Shown piece by piece: positions 1 through 11,460 of a stretch of 64,000 nt of DNA. The stretch comes from Cryptomeria japonica (lineage: Eukaryota; Streptophyta; Pinopsida; Cupressales; Cupressaceae). The notes below the pieces were generated by a model that saw nothing but the letters and a program-made list of their open reading frames with translations, was not told the origin of the DNA and made no database searches. Position 1 is the first letter of the stretch; each line of letters begins with the position of its first letter. Location: positions 655,562,468 through 655,626,467 of the forward strand of contig NC_081409.1 in assembly GCF_030272615.1 (NCBI RefSeq), read 5' to 3'. Made by a program: the position numbers and the translations under genes.

Positions 1-609
1 GAACCTGACAAACCACATCCTTTGTGACTGGCCCAATTCTTAGAGGTAAGGTGACTGTGCCCTTGGATGAGCGTTCTTCATCATCATATGTCTTGATGGT
101 GATTTGATTGTTGAATTCACAGCTTTATCATAATATCCCAATTGTTTAATGGTGCTCAATGTACAAATGTTTAGACCAGCTCCTCCATCTATCAGGACTC
201 GCTTTATTCGATGTTTGTGTATGAAGGCTTCAATATGTAATGGTGCATTATGTGGTTGACTTATGGAGGCATCATCAGCTTCTATGAATGTAAGGGAGTG
301 TGGAATGGAAAGGTATCCCACCATGGCTTGAAACTGGTCCACGTTCAGATCAGTAGGAATGGCGGTGTCTCTTAAGATTGTGTCAAGAATAGCTTTATGA
401 GCGGGGGATATGCGTAAAAGCTCAAGTATGGAGATGAGCGTGGGTGTCTTCCCTAACTATTCCACAAGGTCATATTCAAGTTTGGTTGATGAAGAAGCGG
501 TGTTTTTAGTTGAAGCTCCTGGCAAAGTAATTTTACCTCAATGGGTTGTAACGTGACATTCAGAGGTAGGTTCGGAAGAAGATCCCACACCTCTTAGGAC
601 AATCTTAGG
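1..609 (-). pseudogene. Aspartic protease region of element A (partial)
   Basis: In the same frame as the distal part of gag the translation contains VLIDGGAGLNICTLSTIKQLGY-like sequence at about 130-200. This is a retropepsin signature with D-G-G at the active-site loop, preceded by a spacer that includes MDQFQAMVGYLSIPHSLTF. The enzyme would cut the gag-pol polyprotein. The same segment is present in B (27732-28216) with IDGGSSLNICTLSTIKQLGY. Stops occur in the linker around 343-520. The rest of pol is outside the window. Confidence 0.75.
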
Positions 610-2756
610 TCACTGAGGAAGATTCTCAGGGTTTTTGTTCTTGATGGTAATAGTAGAGATATGATTATCCATCGAGATATGATTGATAGTTGAATCATAG
701 TTGTAAGGTGCTCTAGTATAGTTGGCTTGATCATCTGTGACTTTAGCTTTTCCATTATCGTGCTTTGGGAATGGTTCCTTAAACATCTCATGTTCTTGAT
801 TGGATGAGTGTCCCTCAATCTCAATGTCACCTCTATCAATGAGATCCTGTACGATGTTCTTCAGTCGATGACAATTTCCTATCTTATGACCCTTGCTCTT
901 ATGAAATTCACAATACTCATCATCATTCCACCAATTCGGCTTAACCTTTGGTTCATATGGAGGAAAATCTGGAATTGTGATCACCTTGTTTGCCACTAAC
1001 TTCTTGAAAACTGACTCAAGTGGTTCTCCGAATGGAGTGTACTTCCTTCGTGATCTGGAAGTTGTTTGAGTATTCACTTGATTGTTTGTAGAACTTGATC
1101 CTGAAAAGATGAATTTAGGTCACACTGTGTTGGCATCAACAACACCACCATTGACTGTGTTCTTGTTTTTATTCCAAAATCTTGGCTTGTCTTTTCCTTT
1201 AAAGTCATCTTTGTTTTCCTTGAATATCTTAATGACTCCTTGTTCAATTAGGACCTTTTCTGTTGCTAAGCCTTTTTCAATGACATCCTTGAAGGTGGAC
1301 AAACAGGCTTTCCTTAGATCATAGCCAATATCCTTATTAACGTTTTGGGTGAACATTTCTACCATTTGTTTTTGTGGAATCTCACAAGAGCATCTGCTGG
1401 CTAGATTTCTCCATCTTTGTAAAAATGATGCAAAAGATTCTCCCTCTTTTTGCTTGGTGTTGCACAAAGTAGTGACTGATATGTCTGTCTCTATATTGTA
1501 GGAGAAATGTTGAATAAATGCTTCTGCTAGGTCACCCCATGACTTAATACCAGGTGGAAGTTGGGAGAACCATTCCATAGCTTGATCACCTAAGCTTTGT
1601 GGGAATAATCTCATCAAATATGTCTCTTCTGCTGCTACCTCAATGCAAGTTGTGAAAAACTATCTTATGTGCACCTTAGGATCCCCTTTTCCTCTATACT
1701 TGTCAAATTTAGGCGTCACAAAATGTGTAGGAAATGGAGGCATTGGAATGCTCTTGTCAAACGGATAAGGACATATGTCTCTCATTGTGTATGTTGGCTT
1801 CGGTGTATTTATGTCCTCCATTTTCTTTTGTAAGTCCCTAATTTGTTGTTCCAAATTGCTCTTAGGTGGAGATCGACTTCTTGGACCATATCCTATGTTT
1901 GAGGTACCCATTGGAGGAGGTGCATGTTGCATATATGGATGATATTGATCATACACATGTTCATATGGAGGAGGTCTATAATGATGTTGCATATATGGGC
2001 CACTTGGTATAGATTCATGTTGAGGGACACCATATCTATTTTGTGCATGTATACCATATTCTACAGGCATGTCATGTTCCATTGTGTTGCCCCCAAATTT
2101 GACATGAGGTTCCTTGTGTCCAAATTTTGAGCATGCCTTGGAATATCCCATTGCTTTGGTGGTTGATCCTTAGCATTGATATGTGATTGAGCATATTTTT
2201 CTCCATAAGACTTCCATAATGGTCTGCGAAGGTGAGTATCATATGTTTGACCATGTGTATGTGGGACCTCTGGTTTTTGAAGCAAAGCTGATGGTGATTC
2301 AGGTACCATGTGTGGTCCTCTATTTCCTCCACTATTAGGTCTCCTTTGATCCATATTGGAGTGAGGTTGTTGCAAAGGTCTATGTTCCATTATTTGAGAC
2401 ATGTCAAAATCATGAGGTATCTTGGCTCCACTTTGTGCCATCATGTGTAAGAAGTATTGTCTATCCCTCCTCATTATTTCCTCAACCAATCGATTGAAAT
2501 GGGGATTCATAATGGATTCTTCCACATCTGCTGAATGTACTGAAAAGTTGTCCACAATGTCATTTTGTGTAGCATTGTTGTTTAGAGTGTCCATGTTCTC
2601 AACATTTGGATTATTTCTATAGACATCCATGTCAGGTAATGTAGTATGATCAGAATTGAAAAAGATCTCATTGTCATACTCATAAGAACTCATGTTTGTG
2701 GACTCTTGAGCCTCTTTAGTTTCTCTCCTAGATTTTTTAAGACGGGTTTCAACCAT
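610..2756 (-). pseudogene. Ty3/gypsy gag of element A
   Basis: The structural (capsid/nucleocapsid) polyprotein. It starts at 2756 with MVETRLKKSRRETKEA, matching B's gag start MVETHSQRSRREAKEA. The N-terminal third is acidic, then rich in His, Pro and Gln. The capsid-like core (about 1120-1617) contains RLFPQSLGDQAMEWFSQLPP and the SFASFLQRWRNLASRC motif of retrotransposon gag proteins. Near the C-terminus is a knuckle, CEFHKSKGHKIGNC (CHHC spacing). A frameshift near 2130-2150 separates the N-terminal frame from the rest, and stops interrupt the second frame (around 1620-1660 and 1080-1120), so it is broken as it stands. It continues into the protease region. Confidence 0.85.
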
Positions 2757-3253
2757 GAACTAGGTATTGACCAAGATGTGTAGGACTAGATGAAAAATGG
2801 AAAGAGTATGGAAGACCAAGAGTTGAATGGAATGTAAATGAGTCTGAAGTGTACTTGCAATGTCCCAAGTGTAAGACCAAGTATGTATGTAGTAGAGTAG
2901 GTGTGACTTCCAAAGAGAGGATAGTTTCTCTTGATGAGGTAAGTTGACCTTGACTCTAAGTAAAAACCAAATGAGACCCAAAGGTAAGAGACCTTGATGA
3001 AGGACCACTTAGCAAAGTGTTGTTGTATGTAGTGTGTTGACAAAGTATGATGAGGACAAGCAAGTGACCTTTTGACTCAAGTTTAGACAAATGTGAATGT
3101 AAAATGAGATGTGAAGCAATGATGGACTATGTGAGACCCAAAAGACAGGTTGAATGCTAGATGAAACCTGAAGAAACAACCTAGGAAGCTCAAGTATTCC
3201 AAAACTGATTTCTTGTGTTTGCTGGACTGTGAAATTTTTCTTGCAATTTTGAA

Positions 3254-3407
3254 CACAGACGCGACTGTATACTGCACAGACGCGATTATCTGACCCAGAC
3301 GTGTTTCTATTCAACACAGACGTTGTTATAAATACAGATGCTATTTTGTACTCCACAGACGCGCCTAGACAACACAGACGTGGTTAAAACAAACACAGAT
3401 GCGTTTC
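3254..3407. repeat. CACAGACGCG array, copy 2 (leader of A)
   Basis: Shorter array of the same degenerate unit, about eight units, three with exact CAGACGCG and the rest with T for C or A for G changes. It lies between the conserved leader block and the gag start. The variants fit decay of CpG sites. Confidence 0.65.
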
Positions 3408-3639
3408 TGTAAACTTTGTGCAATTTTTCCAATATGTGAAGTCATTTTTGTTGTGACCAAATCTGATTGTTTGACTATTTTTCGTGACAAGAGGACACAA
3501 TGTTGATGAGGACTCAATGTTTGCAAGTGTTTAGACTCCAAAATGACTCCAAGAAAAGTGTGTTGTTTGATGTAAAAATGTTTTGCATACACTTGAAGAC
3601 ACAAAAGACACAATGTTTTGCTGTTTGGTCTTGAATGTT

Positions 3640-4240
3640 TGAATGTTTTAACATAAGTCAAGCACAATTCTTATGGCTGGCCAAGACAATAGTTGTTGAT
3701 CCCACATGGGGTTTTACCCCCGAGGCTACGCTATTCAGAGCGGATACTTAGATGCTTGACCTCACTGGCTCCACCCTCGGCACTCACTTCTTGGGTCAGC
3801 CAAGCATCAATCCCCATGAAAACTCCCCATGGTGAACTTTGTATCTCTACTAAGAACCGTATGTGTGTGGGCCGCTACCAGAGGTCCGACCTCCTGCCCC
3901 AACAACTAGAAGGATTTGGGCCTCTAAAACAAAATGGTGCTAGTAAGGGCATCCGCTCATGTGGCCATACATGCGGCACTTTCAGCTCTGTAAATACAGA
4001 AGGCTCCCAGCCGGTAGGGGTTACGCCCTACAAATGATCAAATAAATTTGATCAAACAGGTTTATGGGGAGACATAGTGTCGGTATGAACTAATCAACAC
4101 ACGTTATTCATAGCTTTCACCATGAATACATTTGATTATAGTGGTTCGGATGAGGTGGGTTTTCCTCGCTACCACTTGGGTCGTTCTCTTCTCACTAGTA
4201 GTCCTAATGACCACATGGGAAGACAGGCCCTCTAAAGATT
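3640..4240 (-). other. Conserved leader block of the A/B gypsy family
   Basis: This noncoding block aligns in inverse orientation with B's leader at about 24140-24760. Shared words include GGAGGTCGGACCTCT, TTCTTAGTAGAGATACAAAG and CTCCCCATAAACC. Parts also match the leader of F (about 53200-53330), including CCACTATAATCAAA. Conservation across three elements whose flanking leader sequence has otherwise diverged suggests a structural RNA role such as packaging or dimerisation; that role is inference. Confidence 0.65.
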
Positions 4241-4630
4241 AAACAAAAAGAGCCTATTGCTCAAGACATAAAAGACAATGATTCAATTTTAGTGCACCAA
4301 TGGAAGTCTTTGCTAGTCTATGAAAATAAGGCACACAATAAAAAATCCAAAACCCTAGCCAAGGACCTGCAACAAAGAGTTGTTAGTAGTTTGGGTTGTT
4401 TGAAATAATCACCCCTTTCCTGCAAACACACAAGTTAGGTAAATTTTAAAACCCAAAAGACTTTGTGAAAATAGGGGCCTTCAACCAAACGATTTAGCTT
4501 CCAAGGCAAGCTGCACTAATGTTAGCTAGATCTGAAAGTGTTAGTTCAAAAATAAACCAGATCTGAAACCCTAAATGCAAAAATCCAAAAACTGAATCAC
4601 TAAAATTTCAAAATTTTGGAATGGTAAATA

Positions 4631-4866
4631 CACAAACACGTCTGCAGCACACAGACGCGATTCTGTGATTCACAAACGCGCTTAAAAGTCACAGACGCTC
4701 CTTTTAGACACAGACGCGGGTAGAAATAACACAGACGCATTTCTGGAACGCAGACGCGCCTCCTTGGAACTTGCAAAATGAAATATTGACAAAACACAGA
4801 CGCGGATCCCGTTGTCGCAGACGCGCCTGAAAATCAAAAACGCGTTCCAAAAGTGCACAAACACGA
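4631..4866. repeat. CACAGACGCG array, copy 1 (leader of A)
   Basis: A degenerate array with units of about 20-30 bases, each carrying CACAGACGCG or a one- to two-base variant. CAGACGCG is exact in five units here. The array is rich in CpG, whereas the surrounding leader is CpG-poor and AT-rich. It lies close to the LTR and primer site. A second array in the same orientation is at 3254-3407. No protein-coding signal is seen. Confidence 0.7.
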
Positions 4867-4955
4867 AAATACCGAAAATGCCGCCGAAAATGTCCGATCT
4901 GCAACTTCAAAAACACAAGATCTACAACAAGGAGGTTAAATGCAAAGGGACAAGT

Positions 4956-4973
4956 GTCCCACCGGGCGTGTCA
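4956..4973 (-). other. Primer-binding site of element A
   Basis: Three bases after the LTR end the minus strand reads TGACACGCCCGGTGGGAC. B has the equivalent TGGCACGCTAGGTAGGA, so the ancestral start is probably TGGCACGC. The position fits a tRNA primer site. I cannot assign the tRNA with certainty. Confidence 0.6.
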
Positions 4974-5332
4974 AAATGTGTATGGTGAAAATGGATAACA
5001 ATAATAACAATATTGAAAGGCTAAATGAATTCAACCACCAAACCCTAGCCTAACAATCAACAAAGATCCACCATAACATATGAAGATTACCTAAGACAAT
5101 GCAAATCAAATGAAATCACAAAGATTATACCATCACATGTCCAATAGGGTTTTGATCTCCATTCTTCCTATCTCCATTGATCTTGCTTGATATATTTGCT
5201 CTCAGATTTTATGTGCACAAGAGCTCAACAAAGAACGGAATGTGGTTGCAAGTAGGATCGTAATGTAGTCAAGTCCTCCAAATTGTCGATTAGGATGAGT
5301 GATTAGGGTTTGATAATGAAGGAAGCATCTCC

Positions 5333-5339
5333 TTATATA
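5333..5339 (-). promoter_or_regulatory. TATA box of element A LTR
   Basis: On the minus strand the LTR reads TATATAA, about 420 bases after the LTR start. The same motif in the same local context occurs in B's LTR at 17673-17679. This is the likely core promoter of the genomic RNA. Confidence 0.55.
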
Positions 5340-5499
5340 GAAGACACTATATGAAATGGAGGGATAAGATTGAGAGGTGTAAAAGGAGGTCGGCTATGAT
5401 TAGAGGGTAGGTAAAAGAAATAATAAAATAATGAAATGGGTAGGTAGTGTATGAATTAAGAGATGAATGACATGTGTCATAGGTAGAAAAGGCTAATGA

Positions 5500-5732
5500 A
5501 TTAATTAAATAAATAAAGATTTATTTAATTAATAGAAGAAGTAGGATAATTAAATAAATAAGAATATTTATTTAATTTAGGAAAAGGATAATTTAAATAA
5601 ATAAATGTATTTATTTAAATGAGAAATAAGGCTAGAAGAGGATAAATGAATTAATTAAATAAATAAAGATTTATTTAATTAATAGAAGAATTAAGCTTAG
5701 ATAATTAAATAAATAAAATATTTATTTAATTA
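5500..5732. repeat. Cluster of five AT-rich hairpins in the LTR of A
   Basis: Five near-perfect palindromes lie side by side. Two are identical, at 5500-5533 and 5650-5683: a 15-base stem ATTAATTAAATAAAT, loop AAAG, and the exact complement. Others lie near 5553, 5590 and 5702-5732 with stems of about 13-14 bases. B's LTR has an equivalent cluster at about 17277-17510. They sit at the start of the LTR, upstream of the TATA box, hence in U3. Confidence 0.75.
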
Positions 5733-6719
5733 GACTAGACAATTTTAGGTGTCTACAGTTTGCATACATGCATTTACGATAAAACTCATCTATTCCACTT
5801 ATACATTCTATCAAAATGTCATCCATACATGCTAATACTAAAACATGAAACATAAGAACAAGAGCAACACATAACACCAAATTGATATTGGAGTTCACCC
5901 CTAAGGGCTACATCTCCGAGTCTGCTCAACTACAAGACCCCTCTAATCATTTAAATAATTTAAGGGTATATAAGTTTCACATTATTTACATTCCTGCCAT
6001 CAAGGCAATCATACCAATAAACAACCGACCATATCGGTCAATAAATATATAATAGATACCTGAATAGGAAAGGATCCACTAAAATTAATAGAAGAAAATA
6101 CGAGGTCCATTTCCCGACGGTACTCTAACTAGAGACCTGACCCACTATGGCCAACCTCAAATCAACACTCGGCACCCACATAAAGGGCAAGTCCAGTTAT
6201 AATACCATCACAAGTCAACAGCCACACTAGAGACCGAAGGCATAAACAGGTACTCCAAATCAAACAAACGACGGGGTACCAACAAACATATCAAGGCCTT
6301 GCCATTACTTAAGCAAAAGCAAATACAGAAATTAAACTTGCAATATTACCATTTGTCTATTTCATAATACCGAGGAAGAATATAACTAAACCATTTATTT
6401 TACTAAATGAAGATATCAATAACTTGCCAATTTTCCAATCGATGCATTATTAAATTTCTAATAATTCTAATAGCATATCATTTAAGTTTTCAAAATAGCC
6501 AATGATGAACAATTCTTTTTTTTTAATTACTTGTATCTTCTAGTATTCCGTTTCCAAAGTTCTCAGATGACCTATATCATTCAAATAAAATAAAAAATTG
6601 CTTGAATAATGTATTATTTAAAAATCGCCAAATAATAAACTTATCTTGTTTCCAAAAAGAAACTCTACAATAAAAAGTGTTATTCTATCTAACCCCAAAA
6701 GATACTTCCTCATTAAGAC

Positions 6720-7000
6720 TGATACTCGAATTAAATATTAATCATTATATATTTAAAATCCCCTCGACAATTAAATATAAATAATTAATAATTTAATAGT
6801 ACACAATTTCAAATTAAATATTATTATATATATATATATAAATAATAATTTAATATGTAATTATTAATTAATCTATAATTATTTATCTTCATTAATAACA
6901 TATATATTAATAATATTTAATTTCTAATTAAAAACTATATATAAAAAAAACTTTAAATTTAATATTTATATATATATATATATTTAAATTAAAAAAATAA
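6720..7000. repeat. AT-rich low-complexity stretch in K
   Basis: Runs of TA and interleaved TTAAT/ATTAA words with short (TA)n tracts near 6825 and 6967. No coding potential or conserved element was recognised. Confidence 0.7.
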
Positions 7001-7009
7001 AAAAGAGGG

Positions 7010-7290
7010 GAGGGTAGCTGTGGGGCCCACCTCCCATCCATGGGAGTGGGGGCGATCGTGCCCTAACAGTGGGACTGTGGCCGCCGCAGTGGATGCAGGT
7101 CCCTCAGCGTCCACACAATGGATGCGGGGAAGCCTACAGCCACCGCAGGGTCACAGGACCGTGCGGCCACATGGTGGTTGCAGCCACCCTGTGGTCGCAG
7201 GGCTCTACGGCCACTAGCGTGGTCGCAGACCTTGCAAACTGCAGACTGTGTAGGGGGGGGGGAGGCGCAGGTTGAGCCCTTGACTCCCCG
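7010..7290. repeat. GC-rich, CpG-rich island in K
   Basis: A sharp rise in GC content against an AT-rich surround. The stretch is built of degenerate words such as GTGGTCGCAG, GTGGCCGCAG and TGCGGCCAC in both orientations. Short ORFs open in several frames simply because stops are rare in GC-rich sequence. None looks like a protein. Confidence 0.6.
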
Positions 7291-8380
7291 CCCTCCAATC
7301 CCCAAAATAAATTTTGCCATCACACAAAAAAAATTATAATTCGGTTTGGTTTAAAACAAGTTTGATTTTAAAATTAAAAATCAACATCCCCCAAAAATAT
7401 AAACATAAATAACTAAAAACCCCAATTTCCATTTATTCACAGTCCCATACAGAGTCTGGAATATATTTTCCAGAATGTTCAAAAGCAACAATATGGAAAT
7501 TTTTCCCAGCAAGATCATGATTTTCCCAAATACACCATAAGTTTCAAATAGCCAGGATTTGTTGAACAACAAAACCATATTTGGTTACCTAAGATGCATC
7601 TACACACATTTATCTACTCCATTTAAACAATCTTGGTCCAAAATCAATCAATATTCCCAAACTTAAACCTAAATTTTAAGAACATTCATGTAGGTTAAAA
7701 GCAAGAAATCTTCGAGAACAACCATTCCCCTTTTTTTGAAGAGGCAAACCCAATATCACAAGAAATCAAGAGATGCATTTGAATCCTACCTCATTTCGCA
7801 TTCCTGGCAAGATTTTGAAGACGAGCCCAACCTACAGCTGTAGAAATCCTTCCTTCCCCAAAATCCCCAATTTTCTCCATCCAAAATATTTTTCCCCAAA
7901 AAAATCAACAACCCAAAAATATTTTCCAACCTAGGTTAAATGGAATAAAATTTGACCTAATCTCCTAATTTCGAATTTAAACACTTTTTAAATAAAAATT
8001 GAAAATAATCATTCTTTTCAACTATTCAAATAATCTAACTTGCTTTTCTAATTAAAAATCAAAATGCTTCGCTCTGATTTAATTTTAATTTTCTCAATAT
8101 TAACAAAGCTAATCATTTAAAATTCGCAATATTGATGAGGGTAAAATATTTTAGTTAAATTAAGTTCCCAAAATCAATCTTTCACACTATATCAAATATA
8201 TATATAAATTAAACTTGCTTTTCTAATAAAAAATGACTTTCTTAATAATTAAAATTATCCTTTCTATTCCAAAAAGCAAAAAAGGGATTAAATTATTTCT
8301 ATTTTGAATAACTTTAAATCTTCCCTTTTCCAAAATGCATAAACTAAATAAATTCACAATTTTAAATTAACCATTAAATT

Positions 8381-8761
8381 AAACTTGCTACAAACATAAA
8401 TAAAGCGATCTTTTTAATTAATGATTAATCACATAAAAGAAACCTATTTATTTTAATTCCTCAATTACTAATGCGTAATTGAACACATTGAATCAAATTA
8501 AATACTTAAACTTGCTACAAACATAAATAGAGCGATCTTTTTAATTAATGATTAATCACATAAAAGAAACCTATTTATTTTAATTCCTCAATTACTAATG
8601 CGTAAATGAACACATTAAATCAAATTAAATACTTAAACTTGCTACAAACATAAATAGAGCGATCTTTTTAATTAATGATTAATCACATAAAAGAAACCTA
8701 TTTATTTTAATTCCTCAATTACTAATGCGTAAATGAACACATTAAATCAAATTAAATACTT
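8381..8761. repeat. 127-base tandem repeat, three copies
   Basis: Copies lie at 8381-8507, 8508-8634 and 8635-8761, each starting AAACTTGCTACAAACATAAA. Copies two and three are nearly identical; copy one differs at a few positions. Related fragments containing AACTTGCTTTTCTAAT lie upstream near 8037 and 8212. Confidence 0.9.
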
Positions 8762-9262
8762 AGGATGAAATACTCAGTTTTACCACACGCAAGACACACA
8801 AACCAGGAAAGTCAACCAAATACATGACCCACAAACACAAATGAAAAGGGAAACTGACAGACCACAGGTGACGCTCACTTGAGCATGACTAGGGTAAAAT
8901 GAGGGTTTTACAACCACCTAACCCAAATTCTAAGGGCGAAAGAGGTATATTCAACCCTGTGAATCTAGGTGAAGACGAACCTCGCACCACGACGGTACTG
9001 TACATGCAATCTCCTGCAACCAAGAGTCACACAAGCATATATATATATAGTGAAAGTGTTAGCTCGAGATCAATAACAAGAATCAGGGAAACAATTAAAC
9101 TTACATAAGAATCGATGTGAAAGCACATTAATAGGTACACACAATAATCATAATATCTGACTACAACATTAAATCATGGTAAATCAACCATTCAAGAATG
9201 CCACATTAAAAGTCAGGCAAAGTCAAACCAATTTTGCAAAGCTGACTAGGGTAGGGGCACTA

Positions 9263-9790
9263 TAGTTCACATCATATGACTGGAGATAAAGCGAAGTTTC
9301 TATCTTTGCAAAAATTTGATGGCGGTCTAGTTAGATTTGGAGATGATAAAGCATGTATGATAAAAGGAAAAGGAACTATATCATTGGATGGTAAGAACAA
9401 TACTGACAATGTTTATTATGTTGAAGGTTTGAGGCATAATCTTTTTAGTGTAGGAAAATTGGTAGATAAGAGATTTCAATTATAGTTCAAAGATGGAAAA
9501 TACAAAATCATTAACAAATCTGGTTTGGAGATTGCAATAGTTACACAGAAAAAAGGTAATATATTTCATTTGAACTCTGGTGTGAAGACATGTTTGATTA
9601 TACTGATTGATGAGAGTTGGCTATGTCATAAAAGGTTGTGTCATGTGAATTTTACTTGCATTGTGAAGATCAGTTCAACTAAGGTAGTTAGGGATATACC
9701 TAAGATTATGAAGCCCTATAATCCGATATGTAAAGAATGTCAAATGGGTAAATAGGTCAAAACCTCTTTTAGGAGTATACAAGATAAATC
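9263..9790 (+). pseudogene. Copia protease C-terminal part and GAG-pre-integrase domain (C)
   Basis: The translation starts with the conserved HHMTGDK block that follows the protease active site; the DSG triad itself is lost at the K junction. It continues through RFGDDKACMIKGKGTI and NVYYVEGLRHNLFSVGKL, typical of copia protease/pre-integrase linkers. The His/Cys zinc region is seen as HKRLCHVN and CKECQMGK. In-frame TAG stops at 9483 and 9753 both fit CAG-to-TAG changes. Confidence 0.8.
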
Positions 9791-10823
9791 AAATGATGTT
9801 CTTTATCTTATTCATATTGATTTATGTGGCCCTGCTAGAGTTAAAAAATTTCAAGGTGATAGATATTTCATGCTAATCATTGATGATTAGTCTAGAATGA
9901 TGTGGGTTACATTTTTAAAAGAAGAATTTGAAGCATTTGAAAAGTTTAAAATATTTAAGGCTAAAGTGGAAACTGAGATAGGATTGAAGATTAAATGTTT
10001 GACGTCAGATCATGGTGGCTAATTCACATCCGGTGACTTTAATAACTTTTGTGAGAGGCATGGTATAAGAAGATAATTTTCTGCTCCCCAGACACCTCAA
10101 CAGAATGGAGTTGTGGAAAGGAAGAACAAAACTATCTTGGATGTTGCTAAAACAATGATGATGGAAGCTAGTCTACCTCATATCTACTAGAGAGAAGTAG
10201 TGAGCACATCGATTTATACATTCAACAGAGTCAATATAAAAGGAGAAAGTGGTAAGACACCTTATGAATTATGGTTTGGCAGTACACCTACAATTAAATA
10301 TTTTAAAATTTTTGGTAGTAAATGTTATATCAGGAGAGATGATATCATTGGGAAATTTGATACTAGATATGATGAAGGCATATTTCTTGGTTATTCTAAT
10401 GAAACAAAAGCATATAGATGTTATAACAAGAGATTACAGAGAGTTGTGGAGAGTCATAATGTCAAAGTAGATGAGTTGAACAGAAGTCAAATCAGAGTTT
10501 ATGAGAAGGAACCAGCAGTGGAAATGATTATATCTGAATTAGTAGCACCTTTATTAGAACAGAGTGTTGAACCAGTTACTCTAGCAGTATCAGAGAATTA
10601 TACAATAACTAAAGAACAAGGAAGAGAAACAGAAAGTCAAAAGACTCCTAGGTATGTGAGATTGAATCATTCAAAAGATCAGATCATTGGGGATAAGAGA
10701 AATGGACTGATGACAAGAAGAAGATTGGAAACTAATGAGGTATGTTTAATTCCACAAGTTGAACCAGTATCAGTAATTGAGGCATGTAAAGATGAATATT
10801 GGTTGAAAGCTATGGAAGAATAA
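9791..10823 (+). pseudogene. Copia integrase (C), degenerate
   Basis: Integrase would insert the cDNA into the host genome. The catalytic D-D-E positions are recognisable: HIDLCGP (first Asp), TSDHGG followed by a stop (second Asp kept), and PQQNGVVERKNK (Glu). C-terminal to the core is the copia-specific TPYELWFG, then YFKIFGSKCYI and GIFLGYS. Stops interrupt the core at DD-stop-SRM, GG-stop-F, RR-stop-FSA and Y-stop-RE. All domains remain in the frame of the protease region. The segment 10500-10823 is a poorly conserved linker towards RT. Confidence 0.85.
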
Positions 10824-11460
10824 TTAGATCAGATTGAGAAAAATAACACATGGACCTTGGTTCCCCAACCTAAAAATAAAAATGTTATTGGAACTAAATG
10901 GGTTTTTAGGAATAAATTGAATGAGGATGGTCAAGTTATAAGGAAGAAGGCTAGATTGGTTTTTAAATGATATTCTCAGAAGGAAGGAATTGATTATGGA
11001 GAGACTTTTGCACCTGTATCTAGGATTGAAGCTATAAGATTATTTCTTGCCTATGTTGCTTATAAAAACTATAAGGTTTATCAGATGGATGTTAAATGTG
11101 CATTTTTTAATGGTGATCTTAATGAGGAAATTTCTATTGAGAAACCTGATGGTTTTTCACTATCAGATGATACAAATATGGTTTGCAGGCTAAGGAAAGC
11201 TTTATATGGATTGAAACAAGCACCGAGAGTTTGGTATGCAAGGTTGGATAAATATCTTTTGAAGTTTGGTTTTACTAAGGGTAGTGCTAATAGTAATTTA
11301 TATTATAAGATCACTTATGATGATATATTGATTATTGAAGTAATTGTTGATGACATTATTTTTGGAGGTGCAGATAAGTTATGCGTAGAATTTTCTAAGA
11401 ATATGGAGAAATAATTTGAGATGTCTATGATTGGTAAGATGAAATTTTACTTAGGTTTGT
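10824..11460 (+). pseudogene. Copia reverse transcriptase (C), degenerate
   Basis: RT copies the element RNA into DNA. Motifs visible in order are GTKWVFRNKLNE, ETFAPVSRIEA, VYQMDVKCAFFNG (catalytic Asp), [15 protein letters not shown] and VDDIIFGG (the Y/FVDD box). Stops lie at 10821 (EE-stop-LDQ, a CAA-to-TAA change), at 10968 (FK-stop-YSQ) and near 11412 (K-stop-FEM, CAA-to-TAA). No indel is needed to read through the domain. Confidence 0.85.

Larger units (their letters stand above)
1..5757 (-). mobile_element. Element A: Ty3/gypsy retrotransposon, 5' part (truncated by window edge)
   Basis: Read on the minus strand, the order is 5' LTR, primer-binding site, long leader of about 2.2 kb, gag and aspartic protease. 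RT, RNase H and integrase would lie left of position 1. Gag carries a retrotransposon gag domain and a Cys/His knuckle. Element B in this window is a clear relative: the LTR ends, the gag N-terminus and a leader block all match. The LTR begins TGTAGACACC. The long leader and the gag style resemble the Tat-type branch of plant Ty3/gypsy elements, but without RT that placement is inference. The base next to the LTR (5758) belongs to block K, so A inserted into K. Confidence 0.85.
4977..5757 (-). repeat. 5' LTR of element A
   Basis: In minus-strand sense the LTR starts TGTAGACACC at 5757 and ends with CA at 4977. It aligns by eye with the LTR of element B at 17254-18049 in its start, its AT-rich palindromes, its TATA region and its end just before a primer-binding site. 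Only one LTR of A lies in the window, so its age cannot be estimated here. Confidence 0.8.
5758..9262 (-). mobile_element. Block K: long noncoding LTR-like sequence, probably from another gypsy element
   Basis: Some 3.5 kb without a credible ORF, inserted into C's protease region at about 9262 and cut at 5758 by element A. In minus-strand sense the right edge reads TATAGTGCCCCTACCC, which would fit an LTR start TGTAGTGCC with one G-to-A change. Inside are an AT-rich stretch (6720-7000), a GC-rich island (7010-7290) and a 127-base tandem repeat (8381-8761). Calling it an LTR is inference, because its other end lies beyond A, outside the window. Confidence 0.45.

Noticed and set aside
3009-3356. 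115-codon ORF in A's leader (minus) as an upstream gag reading frame
   Set aside because: It runs through the CACAGACGCG array and is not matched in B; gag clearly starts at 2756.
3693-4037. 114-codon ORF in A's leader as a gene
   Set aside because: It overlaps the leader block shared with B, where the same frame is not open; conservation is at nucleotide level and on the antisense strand of the element.
7020-7339. Overlapping ORFs of 65-86 codons on both strands as genes
   Set aside because: They arise from a GC-rich repeat patch where stops are rare; no domain, no conserved start, several frames open at once.
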